Source of the DNA: Serratia sp. H1w
GTDB taxonomy: Bacteria > Pseudomonadota > Gammaproteobacteria > Enterobacterales > Enterobacteriaceae
Direction: 5' to 3'
Assembly (NCBI RefSeq): GCF_000633355.1
Contig: NZ_AYMQ01000082.1
Location: forward strand, 1 to 64,000
DNA: 64,000 nucleotides
Under the pieces are notes generated by a model that was given only the letters and a program-made list of their open reading frames with translations, was not told the DNA's origin and ran no database searches. Of this stretch, positions 36,162 to 44,417 are shown piece by piece. The translations under genes and the position numbers were made by a program. Each line of letters starts with the position of its first letter. Position 1 is the stretch's first letter.

Positions 36162-37076
36162 ATGCTGAGCCAACAAAATCGTCATCTCCTGCCATTAGTG
36201 GGGGCGCTGTTTACCTTATATATTGTCTGGGGATCGACCTACTTTGCCATTCGAGTTGGGGTGGCAAGCTGGCCGCCCTTGATGATGGCGGGCATTCGTT
36301 TTCTGATTGCCGGTATCATCCTGTTCGTTTTCCTGTTGTTGCGGGGCCATGCCTTGCCAACCCTGAAACAGTGGGTCGCCGCTGGCACCATTGGCATTTT
36401 GTTGCTGGCCGTGGGCAACGGCCTGGTCACGGTAGCCGAGCATCAGGATGTGCCTTCCGGCATTGCCGCAGTGATGGTCGCCACCGTGCCGTTGTTCACC
36501 CTGTGTTTCAGCATGTTTTGGGGCATCCGTAATACCAAGCTGGAATGGATCGGTATCGCCCTTGGCCTAGTGGGCATTGTGCTGCTCAATACCGGTAATA
36601 ACCTGGTGGGTAACCCGACCGGCGCGCTGCTGATCTTATTGGCCTCCGCCAGTTGGGCTTTTGGGTCGGTACTGGGTTCGCGCATTTCACTCCCTGCAGG
36701 GCCGATGGCCGGTGCCGCAGAGATGTTGGTGGCGGGCGTGGTGCTGACTATCGCCAGCCAATTGAGCGGTGAACACCTGGATAAAATGCCGAGCTTCAGC
36801 GGCTTTATGGCGCTCGGTTATCTGATTGTTTTCGGTTCGATGTTGGCGATCAGCGCCTATATGTTCCTGCTGAAAAACGTCCGCCCGGCGGTAGCAACCA
36901 GCTATGCCTACGTTAATCCGGTGGTGGCAGTGTTGCTCGGCGTCGGTTTTGCTGGCGAAACGCTAGGCCCACGTGAGTGGCTGGCGTTGGTGATCATCGT
37001 TTCGGCGGTGGTGTTGGTGACGCTGGGTAAATACCTGTTTGGCCGGCCGGCAAAGGTCCAATCCGTACAAGAATAA
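36162..37076 (+). CDS. yedA: Drug/metabolite exporter YedA (EamA family)
   Basis: 304 residues with ten predicted helices and two EamA repeats. The start LYIVWGSTYFAIRVGVASWPP and the end YAYVNPVVAVLLGVGFAGETLGPREW match YedA-type DMT exporters. Unlike the DMT gene near 20 kb it is full length. It is monocistronic, with a strong hairpin downstream. Confidence 0.9.
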   Translation: MLSQQNRHLLPLVGALFTLYIVWGSTYFAIRVGVASWPPLMMAGIRFLIAGIILFVFLLLRGHALPTLKQWVAAGTIGILLLAVGNGLVTVAEHQDVPSGIAAVMVATVPLFTLCFSMFWGIRNTKLEWIGIALGLVGIVLLNTGNNLVGNPTGALLILLASASWAFGSVLGSRISLPAGPMAGAAEMLVAGVVLTIASQLSGEHLDKMPSFSGFMALGYLIVFGSMLAISAYMFLLKNVRPAVATSYAYVNPVVAVLLGVGFAGETLGPREWLALVIIVSAVVLVTLGKYLFGRPAKVQSVQE

Positions 37077-37089
37077 AGACCCCTGCGAA

Positions 37090-37125
37090 GCTGTCTCTTG
37101 ACATATCACCTGCCCAAGAGACAGC
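37090..37125. terminator. Strong inverted repeat after yedA, resembling an IS50-type end
   Basis: GCTGTCTCTTG (37090-37100) and CAAGAGACAGC (37115-37125) are a perfect 11-bp inverted repeat around 14 bases. It lies between convergent genes and may act as a bidirectional terminator, although no T-run is present. The outward arm CTGTCTCTTGA equals the first eleven bases of the IS50 inner end. The flanking nine bases are not direct repeats, so an insertion footprint is not supported. Confidence 0.5.
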
Positions 37126-37159
37126 AGTGACACCCTGCGTGCAAGCCTTAAGCTACTGC

Positions 37160-38062
37160 CTATGCTTGCGGCGAAAGTTGTGCCAAATCGTCTGCTGAAA
37201 GACCAGTCAATTTCATGACCATAGCACGTTCGAAGCCATTAGCCAGCATGGCACTCGCTATTTTCAGGACTGCCTCACGCCCTTCTTTTCGCCCTTCTTC
37301 GCGTCCTTTTTGCTCGAGATATTCTGCAATAGTCATCAAATCCTCCTCATGCCGTGGCGCACGACTGGCCATTTCACGGATCAACCGCTCCGGTTCGCTC
37401 GTACTGCCTACCTGCAACATGTAGTTCATCAGTGATATCAGTTGTTCTTGAGTCGTGTATCCGGCCAACAACAATGTGACCAGTTGCTCTTGTAATTCAG
37501 CCAGGTCACGCTGCCGCACGTGCTTTTGCAACAGCTCCAAAATGGCCATTCGGCGATGTTGCATAATATCATCATCTGGAATGATCGTAACATCAACCAA
37601 CGGGAAATGACCCGCATAAAGTTGCCTGGCCATTTCGGGTTCGCTGAAATCCTCCAGCCAGCCCATAGAATACGGATAGGGCGTTACCTGCCCGTGATAA
37701 AAAAGCATCGGAATAACCAGGGGCAGTCGATCGTGTCCCTCCTGCAGATGGCGATGCATCGCAGCAATGGCATAGCGTACCAAGCGAAATGCCATATGCT
37801 TATCAGGGACACTTTGGTGCTCGATAAGAGTATAGATATAACCGTCACCCTGTTCCGTTTTCAGTGAGTAGATCACATCGGAGTAATAGGGGCGCAGGTT
37901 ATTTTCGATAAAACTGCCGGATTCCAACTTCAGCGTGCGTAAATCACAACATTGTTGCAAGGCCGGGGGCAAGTGCAACTCCAAGAAATCACGGGCGGTA
38001 TCGGGATGGGTGAGGAACTGCTTAAATACCGCATCATGTGGTGTAGGGGTGGTGTTTTTCAT
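37160..38062 (-). CDS. Rpn family recombination-promoting nuclease/putative transposase
   Basis: 300 residues from ATG 38062, with AAGGA eight bases upstream; an ATG at 38086 is less likely. The N-terminal PD-(D/E)XK nuclease domain of the transposase_31/YhgA type is clear (PHDAVFKQFLTHPDTARDFL...SDVIYSLKT...YTLIEHQSVPDKHMAFRL). The C-terminus has the usual charged repeat (GREEGRKEGRE). E. coli RpnA homologues are DNA endonucleases that raise recombination. No transposon ends or partner genes are seen. Confidence 0.9.
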   Translation of the reverse strand: MKNTTPTPHDAVFKQFLTHPDTARDFLELHLPPALQQCCDLRTLKLESGSFIENNLRPYYSDVIYSLKTEQGDGYIYTLIEHQSVPDKHMAFRLVRYAIAAMHRHLQEGHDRLPLVIPMLFYHGQVTPYPYSMGWLEDFSEPEMARQLYAGHFPLVDVTIIPDDDIMQHRRMAILELLQKHVRQRDLAELQEQLVTLLLAGYTTQEQLISLMNYMLQVGSTSEPERLIREMASRAPRHEEDLMTIAEYLEQKGREEGRKEGREAVLKIASAMLANGFERAMVMKLTGLSADDLAQLSPQA

Positions 38063-38189
38063 GTCGTTCTTCCTTGGACTTGACATAAAAAAACTACCAC
38101 AGGCTATTACCGGTTCACATTACGGCCGCATGGGGTCTGGATCCGCCTCGCAAAGTCTTTTAATACCACATACCCCAACAAAACGAGGG

Positions 38190-38217
38190 TTGTTTCACCT
38201 GCCGAAGGGGCTATAAT
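38190..38217 (+). promoter_or_regulatory. Sigma70-like promoter before the small membrane protein
   Basis: TTGTTT at 38190-38195, 16 bases, then a consensus TATAAT at 38212-38217. It lies 37 bases upstream of the ATG at 38254. Confidence 0.5.
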
Positions 38218-38253
38218 TCCCGCTATTCTGGACAACCTGCGAAAAAAATAATT

Positions 38254-38430
38254 ATGCGGAAAAAAGCGTTTCTCATCGTCATCGCCTTATGCGCCTTCGG
38301 CTCTCTGGCCGGTGTGTTCCTGGCCGGGCTGAATATCTACACCCGTTCCACCACGCCACAAGAAGAGACCACGACTACCAACGACGCCGCTGCCGATAGC
38401 GCTCCAACGGCACCACTCCAAGCTAAATAA
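38254..38430 (+). CDS. Small single-pass membrane protein, 58 residues
   Basis: MRKKAFLIVIALCAFGSLAG opens a basic N-terminus and one hydrophobic helix (about 5-28). A Thr/Glu/Ala-rich tail follows (PQEETTTTNDAAADSAPTAP). It could be an uncleaved small membrane protein or have a signal peptide. A consensus TATAAT lies upstream, but the ribosome binding site is weak. It is convergent with the PhnD-like gene. Function unknown. Confidence 0.55.
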   Translation: MRKKAFLIVIALCAFGSLAGVFLAGLNIYTRSTTPQEETTTTNDAAADSAPTAPLQAK

Positions 38431-38436
38431 TCCGCG

Positions 38437-39219
38437 TTATAACGCCGTTACGCCAGCGTTGGCCGCCAGTTGCTCAAGCTCGGTCACCCGCTGATAGGCG
38501 GCGCGCGGTACCAAACTGAAATCCCCAATTAACAGGCTTTCACTGGCCGCATGGTTGACCATGGCGTTGGCTGCGGTACGCAAAATGACCAACTGTGAAG
38601 GTGACGTACCCGCAGCGGTGATCAACGGCAAGCCGGGAACCGCAGCCGTACGGCCAATAATTTTCAGGCCAGCAACGGCCAGTGGCCGTGCCCGCTTCAA
38701 CAAGGCAAAGCTGATGCAATCGATAGCCGCAATATCCGCCTGCCCATCCCGGATCATCTCCAGCGAGCGATAATGACTACCAGAAGCGATAGCCTGACGG
38801 AAAAATCGGCCTTCACGTGCCAACGGTGCAATCAAGGCCCGCAGGCTGTTATACCCCGACTGGGAATCCTGGCTGTTATACGCCACCACGCGATCGCGAA
38901 AATCCTCCAGACGGTCGGCCGGTTCTTCCTCTCGCACGATCAACCAACTGCTGTAGTTAGCTCCGCTGCACCCTTCCACGCGATAATGGTAAGTGCCCAC
39001 CAACTGTACCTGCGGCAGTGCCGTCACCAGCGGGTAACCGCAGGTCTGGCTAAGTAGCAGATCCGGCCGCTGCCAGTGTTGCGGTAAATCCGGTGGCCAA
39101 CTCAGCTCTTGGGGAACATCGACCATACCCAGTTGCCGCAGCTTATCGCGCAGCGCCTGCCAGAACGGTTCCACCTGTTGGTGGCTAACGCCATACATCG
39201 GTAAAGAGACTATCGCCAT
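38437..39219 (-). CDS. PhnD-like (COG3221) binding protein without signal peptide
   Basis: 260 residues with the fold of phosphate/phosphonate-type binding proteins. Typical pieces are LSQTCGYPLVTAL, VAYNSQDSQSGYNSLRALI, SGSHYRSLEMIRDGQADIAAIDCISFALL. It begins directly with the mature fold (MAIVSLPMYGV) and has no signal peptide, so it is probably cytoplasmic. It starts five bases after yehW and is thus the sixth and last gene of the osmoprotectant operon. It may sense a ligand rather than feed a transporter. Confidence 0.8.
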   Translation of the reverse strand: MAIVSLPMYGVSHQQVEPFWQALRDKLRQLGMVDVPQELSWPPDLPQHWQRPDLLLSQTCGYPLVTALPQVQLVGTYHYRVEGCSGANYSSWLIVREEEPADRLEDFRDRVVAYNSQDSQSGYNSLRALIAPLAREGRFFRQAIASGSHYRSLEMIRDGQADIAAIDCISFALLKRARPLAVAGLKIIGRTAAVPGLPLITAAGTSPSQLVILRTAANAMVNHAASESLLIGDFSLVPRAAYQRVTELEQLAANAGVTAL

Positions 39220-39224
39220 GGAAG

Positions 39225-39995
39225 TTACCCCGCAGAAGATGAGACAGTCAGCCGCTGTTGGCGCCAGGCAGTGAGGTAGCGCACCCAGCGTTCAAACAGC
39301 ATATCGGTAATGATCGCCAACAACGCCACCACCACCGCCCCCTGGATCACATACGCCGTGTTGAAGCCACTCAGGCCAATGATGATAGGCGTACCCAACG
39401 TTTTGGTGCCCACCGTTGAAGCAATGGCTGCCGTGCCGATATTGATAATCACCGAGGTGCGGATGCCCGCGACAATCACCGGGGCCGCCAGCGGCAGTTC
39501 AACGCGCCACAGGATCTGCCAGCGGTTCATCCCCACCCCTTGCGCGACTTCACGCGTGGCCGCCGGAACCGACTCGATCCCGGTCAAGGTGCCTTGCAGG
39601 ATCGGCAACAAGCCATACAGTACCAGCGCAATAATCGCGGGCTGTTCGCTAAAGCCCATCACCGGCACCGCCACCGCCAGCACCGCGACCGGGGGAAAAG
39701 TCTGCCCGACGGCAACCACGGTTTCCACCAACGAGCGGAATTCCCGCCCTGCCTTGCGCGTAACCGCAATACCAGCGGTTACGCCAATCATTACCGCAAT
39801 CAGGCTCGAGATCGCGACCAGCAATAAGTGCGCCTCAACCAACGAGAAGAAGCTGTCCTGCTGATACACCGGCCGGTCCAGATCCGGGAACCAGGCGGCA
39901 AACAGCCAATGCAGATGGCTCATGCCAAAGACCAACGCCACCAGCAGAGCAAATGTCCACGGCAGCGGATCGCGCCACCAGCGCCTGATGTTCAT
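39225..39995 (-). CDS. yehW: Osmoprotectant ABC transporter permease YehW
   Basis: 256 residues, a BinPDT_1-type permease with about six helices. The EAA-like loop [22 protein letters not shown] is visible. It is the fourth gene of the osmF-yehYXW order known from E. coli (OsmU in Salmonella), an uptake system for glycine betaine-type solutes. Its start overlaps the yehX stop by four bases. Confidence 0.92.
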   Translation of the reverse strand: MNIRRWWRDPLPWTFALLVALVFGMSHLHWLFAAWFPDLDRPVYQQDSFFSLVEAHLLLVAISSLIAVMIGVTAGIAVTRKAGREFRSLVETVVAVGQTFPPVAVLAVAVPVMGFSEQPAIIALVLYGLLPILQGTLTGIESVPAATREVAQGVGMNRWQILWRVELPLAAPVIVAGIRTSVIINIGTAAIASTVGTKTLGTPIIIGLSGFNTAYVIQGAVVVALLAIITDMLFERWVRYLTAWRQQRLTVSSSAG

Positions 39996-40927
39996 GACAG
40001 GGCCTTTTGGGTAATCAAATCGCTGAAATGCAACACGCCAAGCGCTTGCCCCTGCTCGCCAACTACCGGTAAGCGTTCGCAGCCTCGGGCAACAAACACC
40101 GAAAGTGCCTCTCTCAGGCTCATTATGGCAGGGATCGGCTCTCCTTCCGCCTCGCCCGGCCGCACCCTTTCGGCTACCTTGCCCAACGCCAGCAGCTTGA
40201 TCCCACGATCGCTGCGCCCGAAGAAATCACGTACAAAATCATTCACCGGGTTGGTCAACAACTCTAACGGCGTGCCCTGCTGCACCACTCGCCCCTGATC
40301 CAGCAGCACGATCCGGTTGGCCAGTGCCAGAGCCTCATCGATATCATGCGTGACTAGCACGATGGTGCGACCGGAAAGTTGATGAATACGGGCAATTTCA
40401 GTCTGCAACGAGGCACGGGTTACCGGATCGAGTGCGCCAAAAGGTTCGTCCATCAGCAACACCTCGGGATCGGCTGCCAGCGCCCGTGCCACCCCAACCC
40501 GCTGCTGCTGCCCACCGGAAAGCTGGTGCGGATAACGGCGGCGGAACAGTTCGGGCTCCAGTTGCAACAGCTCTAGCAGCTCGGTGACTCGGTCGCGAAT
40601 GCGTGCCCGTGGCCACTTCAACAACTTTGGCACCGTGGCGATATTTTCTTCCACCGTCCAATGGGGGAACAGGCCGATCGACTGAATGGCATAGCCCATA
40701 CGGCGGCGTAGATCCTGCGGCTTGAATTTATGGATCTCCTCACCAGCAAACCTGATCTTGCCTTCATCATGCTCGATCAGACGGTTGATCATCTTCAACG
40801 TGGTGGATTTACCAGAGCCGGAAGTGCCGATCAGCACGGTAAACTCCCCTTCCGCCATGTTCAGCGAGAGATCGTCCACCGCCGGTTTCCCCTGAAAAAT
40901 TTTGCTTACCCGGTCAAAGTTAATCAT
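39992..40927 (-). CDS. yehX: Osmoprotectant ABC transporter ATP-binding protein YehX
   Basis: 311 residues. Walker A (GTSGSGKST, near 34-42), the signature LSGGQQQR and Walker B with [11 protein letters not shown] are intact. A C-terminal regulatory CBS-like region (about 250-311) is typical of ProV/OpuA-type ATPases and would sense ionic strength. The start overlaps the yehY stop by four bases. Confidence 0.94.
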   Translation of the reverse strand: MINFDRVSKIFQGKPAVDDLSLNMAEGEFTVLIGTSGSGKSTTLKMINRLIEHDEGKIRFAGEEIHKFKPQDLRRRMGYAIQSIGLFPHWTVEENIATVPKLLKWPRARIRDRVTELLELLQLEPELFRRRYPHQLSGGQQQRVGVARALAADPEVLLMDEPFGALDPVTRASLQTEIARIHQLSGRTIVLVTHDIDEALALANRIVLLDQGRVVQQGTPLELLTNPVNDFVRDFFGRSDRGIKLLALGKVAERVRPGEAEGEPIPAIMSLREALSVFVARGCERLPVVGEQGQALGVLHFSDLITQKALS

Positions 40928-42084
40928 CGGCCTGTCACTTCCAACATTGAAATTATAAATTTAAACAGCGAATCGACGATCACCGCCATGGCGATCACCG
41001 GGATCACGCCCAGCAGCACCAGATCCAGCGCGCTGCTAAGCAATCCCTGAAACACAATCGCTCCAAAACCGCCGGCGCCGATCAACGCGGCCACCACCGC
41101 CATCCCCACGGTTTGCACCGCCAGGATCCGCACGCCGGTCAGAAACAGCGGTAATGCCAGCGGAAGCTGCACGCCAAAGAAAATCTGCCCGCGCGTCATT
41201 CCCATCCCACTGGCAGACTCAATCACGCTGGCGGGCACGCTTTGTAAACCGGCGACCACGCTACGCACTAGCGGCAACAGGGCATAGAGCACCAGCGCCA
41301 CCACCGCCGGAGCCATACCGATACCACTGATACCCAATTGGGCAAGCCACGGCCATGCAGCAACCAACCCGGCCAACGGCGCGATCAACAGGCCAAACAG
41401 CGCAATGGAAGGCACGGTCTGGATAATATTCAGCGTCGAGAAGATCGGGCCCTGCCAGCGGGTTGAGCGGAAACACAGCACGCCCAGCGGTACGCCAATC
41501 AACAAAGCCGGTACCAGGGTTGCCAGCAAGATAGTCAGATGTTGTAGCAATGCGGCGTCAAATACCTCCTGCCGGTTGTGATACTCCTTGAGCAGGGAAA
41601 GATGGTCCAACTGGTGAGTAAACAACAACAGCGCGGCAGGGAGCATGACCAAGGTATTACCCAGAATGCGCCACAGGTGCGATGGCGTGATGCGCGTCAT
41701 CGCATCGGCGGCGATCAGGCCGCTCAACGCCGCCATCAGCGCACAGCCACTGCTCCAGGAGGTACGCGCCAGCGGGGAACCCTGCAATGCCAACTGCTGC
41801 GCGGTATAACCGCTCAACCAAAAGATCGTGGCGAGAAGCATGGAGGCAATGCAGGCAGTCAGCAACGCTCGGTAACGCGTGGGTGTCAGGAGGCTGAGTA
41901 CGGCCAGAGCCAGCAAGGGCAACAGCAACCAAAGGGCTGGGCCATGCAACAGCGAAATCAGAGGGATACTTTTGCCAGACAGCAGGCGATTCGGGGCATA
42001 GCTGAGAAACGGTAGGCCAAAGGCCGCCAACAGCAGCAAAACAAATAAGGTCAGTAATACGCGATTCTTCAAAAAAATAATCAA
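40924..42084 (-). CDS. yehY: Osmoprotectant ABC transporter permease YehY
   Basis: 386 residues if translation begins at TTG 42084, which has GGGAG five to six bases upstream and gives almost the E. coli YehY length (385). The only longer start, GTG 42108, lies inside a repeat element. An N-terminal group of helices is followed by a binding-protein-dependent permease domain with an EAA loop (SASGMGMTRGQIFFGVQLPLA). It pairs with YehW and YehX. Confidence 0.88.
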   Translation of the reverse strand: MIIFLKNRVLLTLFVLLLLAAFGLPFLSYAPNRLLSGKSIPLISLLHGPALWLLLPLLALAVLSLLTPTRYRALLTACIASMLLATIFWLSGYTAQQLALQGSPLARTSWSSGCALMAALSGLIAADAMTRITPSHLWRILGNTLVMLPAALLLFTHQLDHLSLLKEYHNRQEVFDAALLQHLTILLATLVPALLIGVPLGVLCFRSTRWQGPIFSTLNIIQTVPSIALFGLLIAPLAGLVAAWPWLAQLGISGIGMAPAVVALVLYALLPLVRSVVAGLQSVPASVIESASGMGMTRGQIFFGVQLPLALPLFLTGVRILAVQTVGMAVVAALIGAGGFGAIVFQGLLSSALDLVLLGVIPVIAMAVIVDSLFKFIISMLEVTGR

Positions 42085-42100
42085 AATGACTCCCGATGCC

Positions 42101-42233
42101 CCCCTCACCCTAACCCTCTCCCACAGGGAGAGGGGACTGAATGTGCGACAACTTAACGACAGTATTCGCCCTCAACATCCACCTCGTCGCAGATTAATTT
42201 CTGCACCTGAATGCAGCTCTGGGGTGAGAGGAC
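42101..42233. repeat. Palindromic repeat copy 2, between osmF and yehY
   Basis: CCCCTCACCCTAACCCTCTC with its GGGAGAGGGG partner at 42101-42135, then GACTGAATGTGCGAC. A degenerate inverted end, CTCTGGGGTGAGAGG, lies at about 42217-42231. It sits between the binding-protein and permease genes of one operon. Confidence 0.8.
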
Positions 42234-42251
42234 TCCATCGTCGAATAAAAG

Positions 42252-43181
42252 TTACTTAATCAACCCTTTCTGTTTCAGGTAATTGACCGCTACCTGTTTG
42301 GCATCCTGCCCTTCTACGGCGATCTGCGCGTTCAGTTGCTGCAAGGTTGGGCCATCCAGCGTAGCGAACACCGGCTTGAGCAGTTCGGCAATATTGGCGT
42401 GCTGCTGCAACGTTGCCTCACGGATAATCGGTGCCGGCGCGTAGATTGGCTGTACGCCTTTTGGATCTTCCAGCGTCTGTAAGCCCAGCGCCGCTACCGG
42501 ACCGTCGGTGCCATAGGCCATCGCCGCATTTACCCCAGAGGTTTGCTCCGCCGCCGCTTTGATGGTCACCGCCGTGTCGCCGCCAGCCAATGACAGCAAC
42601 TGATCCTGATTAAGCTTGAAGCCGTAGGCAGTCTGGAAAGCCGGTAGCGCGTCCGGGCGTTCGATAAACTCCGCCGATGCGGCCAGTTTGAACTTGCCCC
42701 CGCCGTTGATCCACTTGGCCAGATCCGCCAGGGTTTTCAACTGATTGGCTTGAGCTACGTCCTGGCGAATGGCAATCGTCCAGGTGTTGTTTGCCGGAGC
42801 CGCATCCAGCCAGACGATTTTGTTCTGGTCATAGTCGAGCTTTTTCACCTTCTCAAACCCGGCCTGAGCGTTTTTCCAGGCAGCATCTTTTTCATCCGAG
42901 AAGAAAAAGGCCCCGTTACCGGTATATTCCGGGTAGATATCAATCTCGCCGGAGGTGATCGCGCCACGCAGCACCTTGGTGGTGCCCAGTTGCAGTTTGT
43001 TGGTGGTTTTGATGCCGTTGGCTTCCAGCACCTGCACGATGATATTGCCGAGCAACGAGCCTTCGGTATCAATTTTAGAACCCACGCGAACCGTATCGGC
43101 CGCCTGTGCAACACCGCAGGCCCCAGCCAGAACCGTCAATGCCAATGCCAGAAAACGCGCGCGTAATGGGGTAATAGCCAT
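42252..43181 (-). CDS. osmF: Osmoprotectant ABC transporter binding protein OsmF/YehZ
   Basis: 309 residues from ATG 43181 (GAGG upstream). A signal peptide ends near residue 28 (GVAQAAD). The mature part is of the OpuAC/ProX type (TVRVGSKIDTEGSLLGNIIVQVLEANG, YPEYTGNGAFFF). It captures glycine betaine-like solutes in the periplasm; the E. coli homologue has low affinity. It is 29 bases downstream of the desaturase gene. Confidence 0.93.
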   Translation of the reverse strand: MAITPLRARFLALALTVLAGACGVAQAADTVRVGSKIDTEGSLLGNIIVQVLEANGIKTTNKLQLGTTKVLRGAITSGEIDIYPEYTGNGAFFFSDEKDAAWKNAQAGFEKVKKLDYDQNKIVWLDAAPANNTWTIAIRQDVAQANQLKTLADLAKWINGGGKFKLAASAEFIERPDALPAFQTAYGFKLNQDQLLSLAGGDTAVTIKAAAEQTSGVNAAMAYGTDGPVAALGLQTLEDPKGVQPIYAPAPIIREATLQQHANIAELLKPVFATLDGPTLQQLNAQIAVEGQDAKQVAVNYLKQKGLIK

Positions 43182-43210
43182 GCTTGATCCTCTTTGATGA
43201 TACTTTCCGG

Positions 43211-44242
43211 CTATTTCGCCAGATCGATTGGAAAATCCTGAGCGGTATGGGTCCATCGCAGTTCACGTTGCGCCCCGGCACTCTCCTGTTCAAACGGGTG
43301 CACCTCAACCGTAATCGGCGTCACGGCATGGTCAACAAACCAGTTGCCGTAGCCCTGTACCACAAATCCCTGGCTGCGTTGTCGGTAAGCTTCACGTTCG
43401 GCCAGATAGACTGTTCGCAGCCCATACCAGGGTAAACCGGGTAAATCGTGATGCACTAAATGATAGTTCAGATTGAGAAACAGCAGCCGCCACGGCCAAG
43501 CTGCCTCATTAATAATAGAGCGTGCCTGCGGAGCTTCCACCGCACGATGCTCATAAAATGAACGGATCTTGGTCAATCCCAGCGCCGGGTAACTCACCGC
43601 CAGCAGATAAAATGCGGCAGAAATACCCTGAGTTTGCAGCCAGGCAAGCAGCGCTAACAACAGCGTAACGTGTACTAACCACATGGTCAACGTGCGCCAA
43701 TCACCGGCCAGAATGGCTTTCAGCGCATCAAACAGCGTGGCGGTAATATCCCATGCAGGACCAAGGATCATCCTGCCAATCAAGGTATTACGTACCTTAG
43801 CCAGTAGGGGCAGCAAAGCAGGAAAACGTTGCCACTGCACCTGACTGAAATAGTAGCTTTCCGGATCTTCGGCAGGTTGGGTCAGGTGATCGTCTCGGTG
43901 ATGTTTAATATGGCTGTCGCGATACAATCCGTAGGGATACCACACCGCCAGGGGCAACATGCCGAACAGTTGGTTGAGTCGTGGCCAACGGGTGGGATGA
44001 CCGTGGATCAACTCATGCTGCAACGAGAGATACCAAGTGGTGGCCACCGTCAACAAAGGTGCGCCCAACCACGGGCCAAGCTGTTGCCAGTAATACACGA
44101 TGCCGAACCAACTGCCATAAACCAGCAACATGATACCCCAGGTCGGCAGCTCCAGCCGCCAGAACCACTGCTGGTTAAGTTGTTGGATCCAGGCACGTTG
44201 TTCGTCGTGCAGATACTGGCTATGGGGTTTGGCTGAGGGCAT
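43211..44242 (-). CDS. Membrane fatty acid desaturase
   Basis: 343 residues with four to six membrane helices and three histidine boxes: HELIHG, HIKHHRDDH and HLVHHD. This di-iron family inserts double bonds or hydroxyls into acyl chains or other lipids. No ferredoxin or reductase domain is fused. It is the first gene of what looks like a single operon with osmF-yehYXW, which would couple membrane-lipid change to osmotic adaptation. The exact substrate is unknown. Confidence 0.88.
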   Translation of the reverse strand: MPSAKPHSQYLHDEQRAWIQQLNQQWFWRLELPTWGIMLLVYGSWFGIVYYWQQLGPWLGAPLLTVATTWYLSLQHELIHGHPTRWPRLNQLFGMLPLAVWYPYGLYRDSHIKHHRDDHLTQPAEDPESYYFSQVQWQRFPALLPLLAKVRNTLIGRMILGPAWDITATLFDALKAILAGDWRTLTMWLVHVTLLLALLAWLQTQGISAAFYLLAVSYPALGLTKIRSFYEHRAVEAPQARSIINEAAWPWRLLFLNLNYHLVHHDLPGLPWYGLRTVYLAEREAYRQRSQGFVVQGYGNWFVDHAVTPITVEVHPFEQESAGAQRELRWTHTAQDFPIDLAK

Positions 44243-44417
44243 TTTCCGGCTCGCTGGCGGCTATTTTTCTCAGTATCTGCGAAGCGGATCGGCGCTCAAA
44301 ATAACAAAAGTGGCAAAGCAAAGTTAAAAATCAGCGGCTTGTGCAGACTTTAATCAACAAGCGGGTAAACTGTCGCGGGATTAACTCTATTTGCTTATGC
44401 AACGCTAAGGAAAAGTT

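Noticed and set aside
37090-37125. Footprint of an excised IS50-like element
   Set aside because: The nine bases on each side differ, so there is no target duplication; the hairpin is more simply a terminator.
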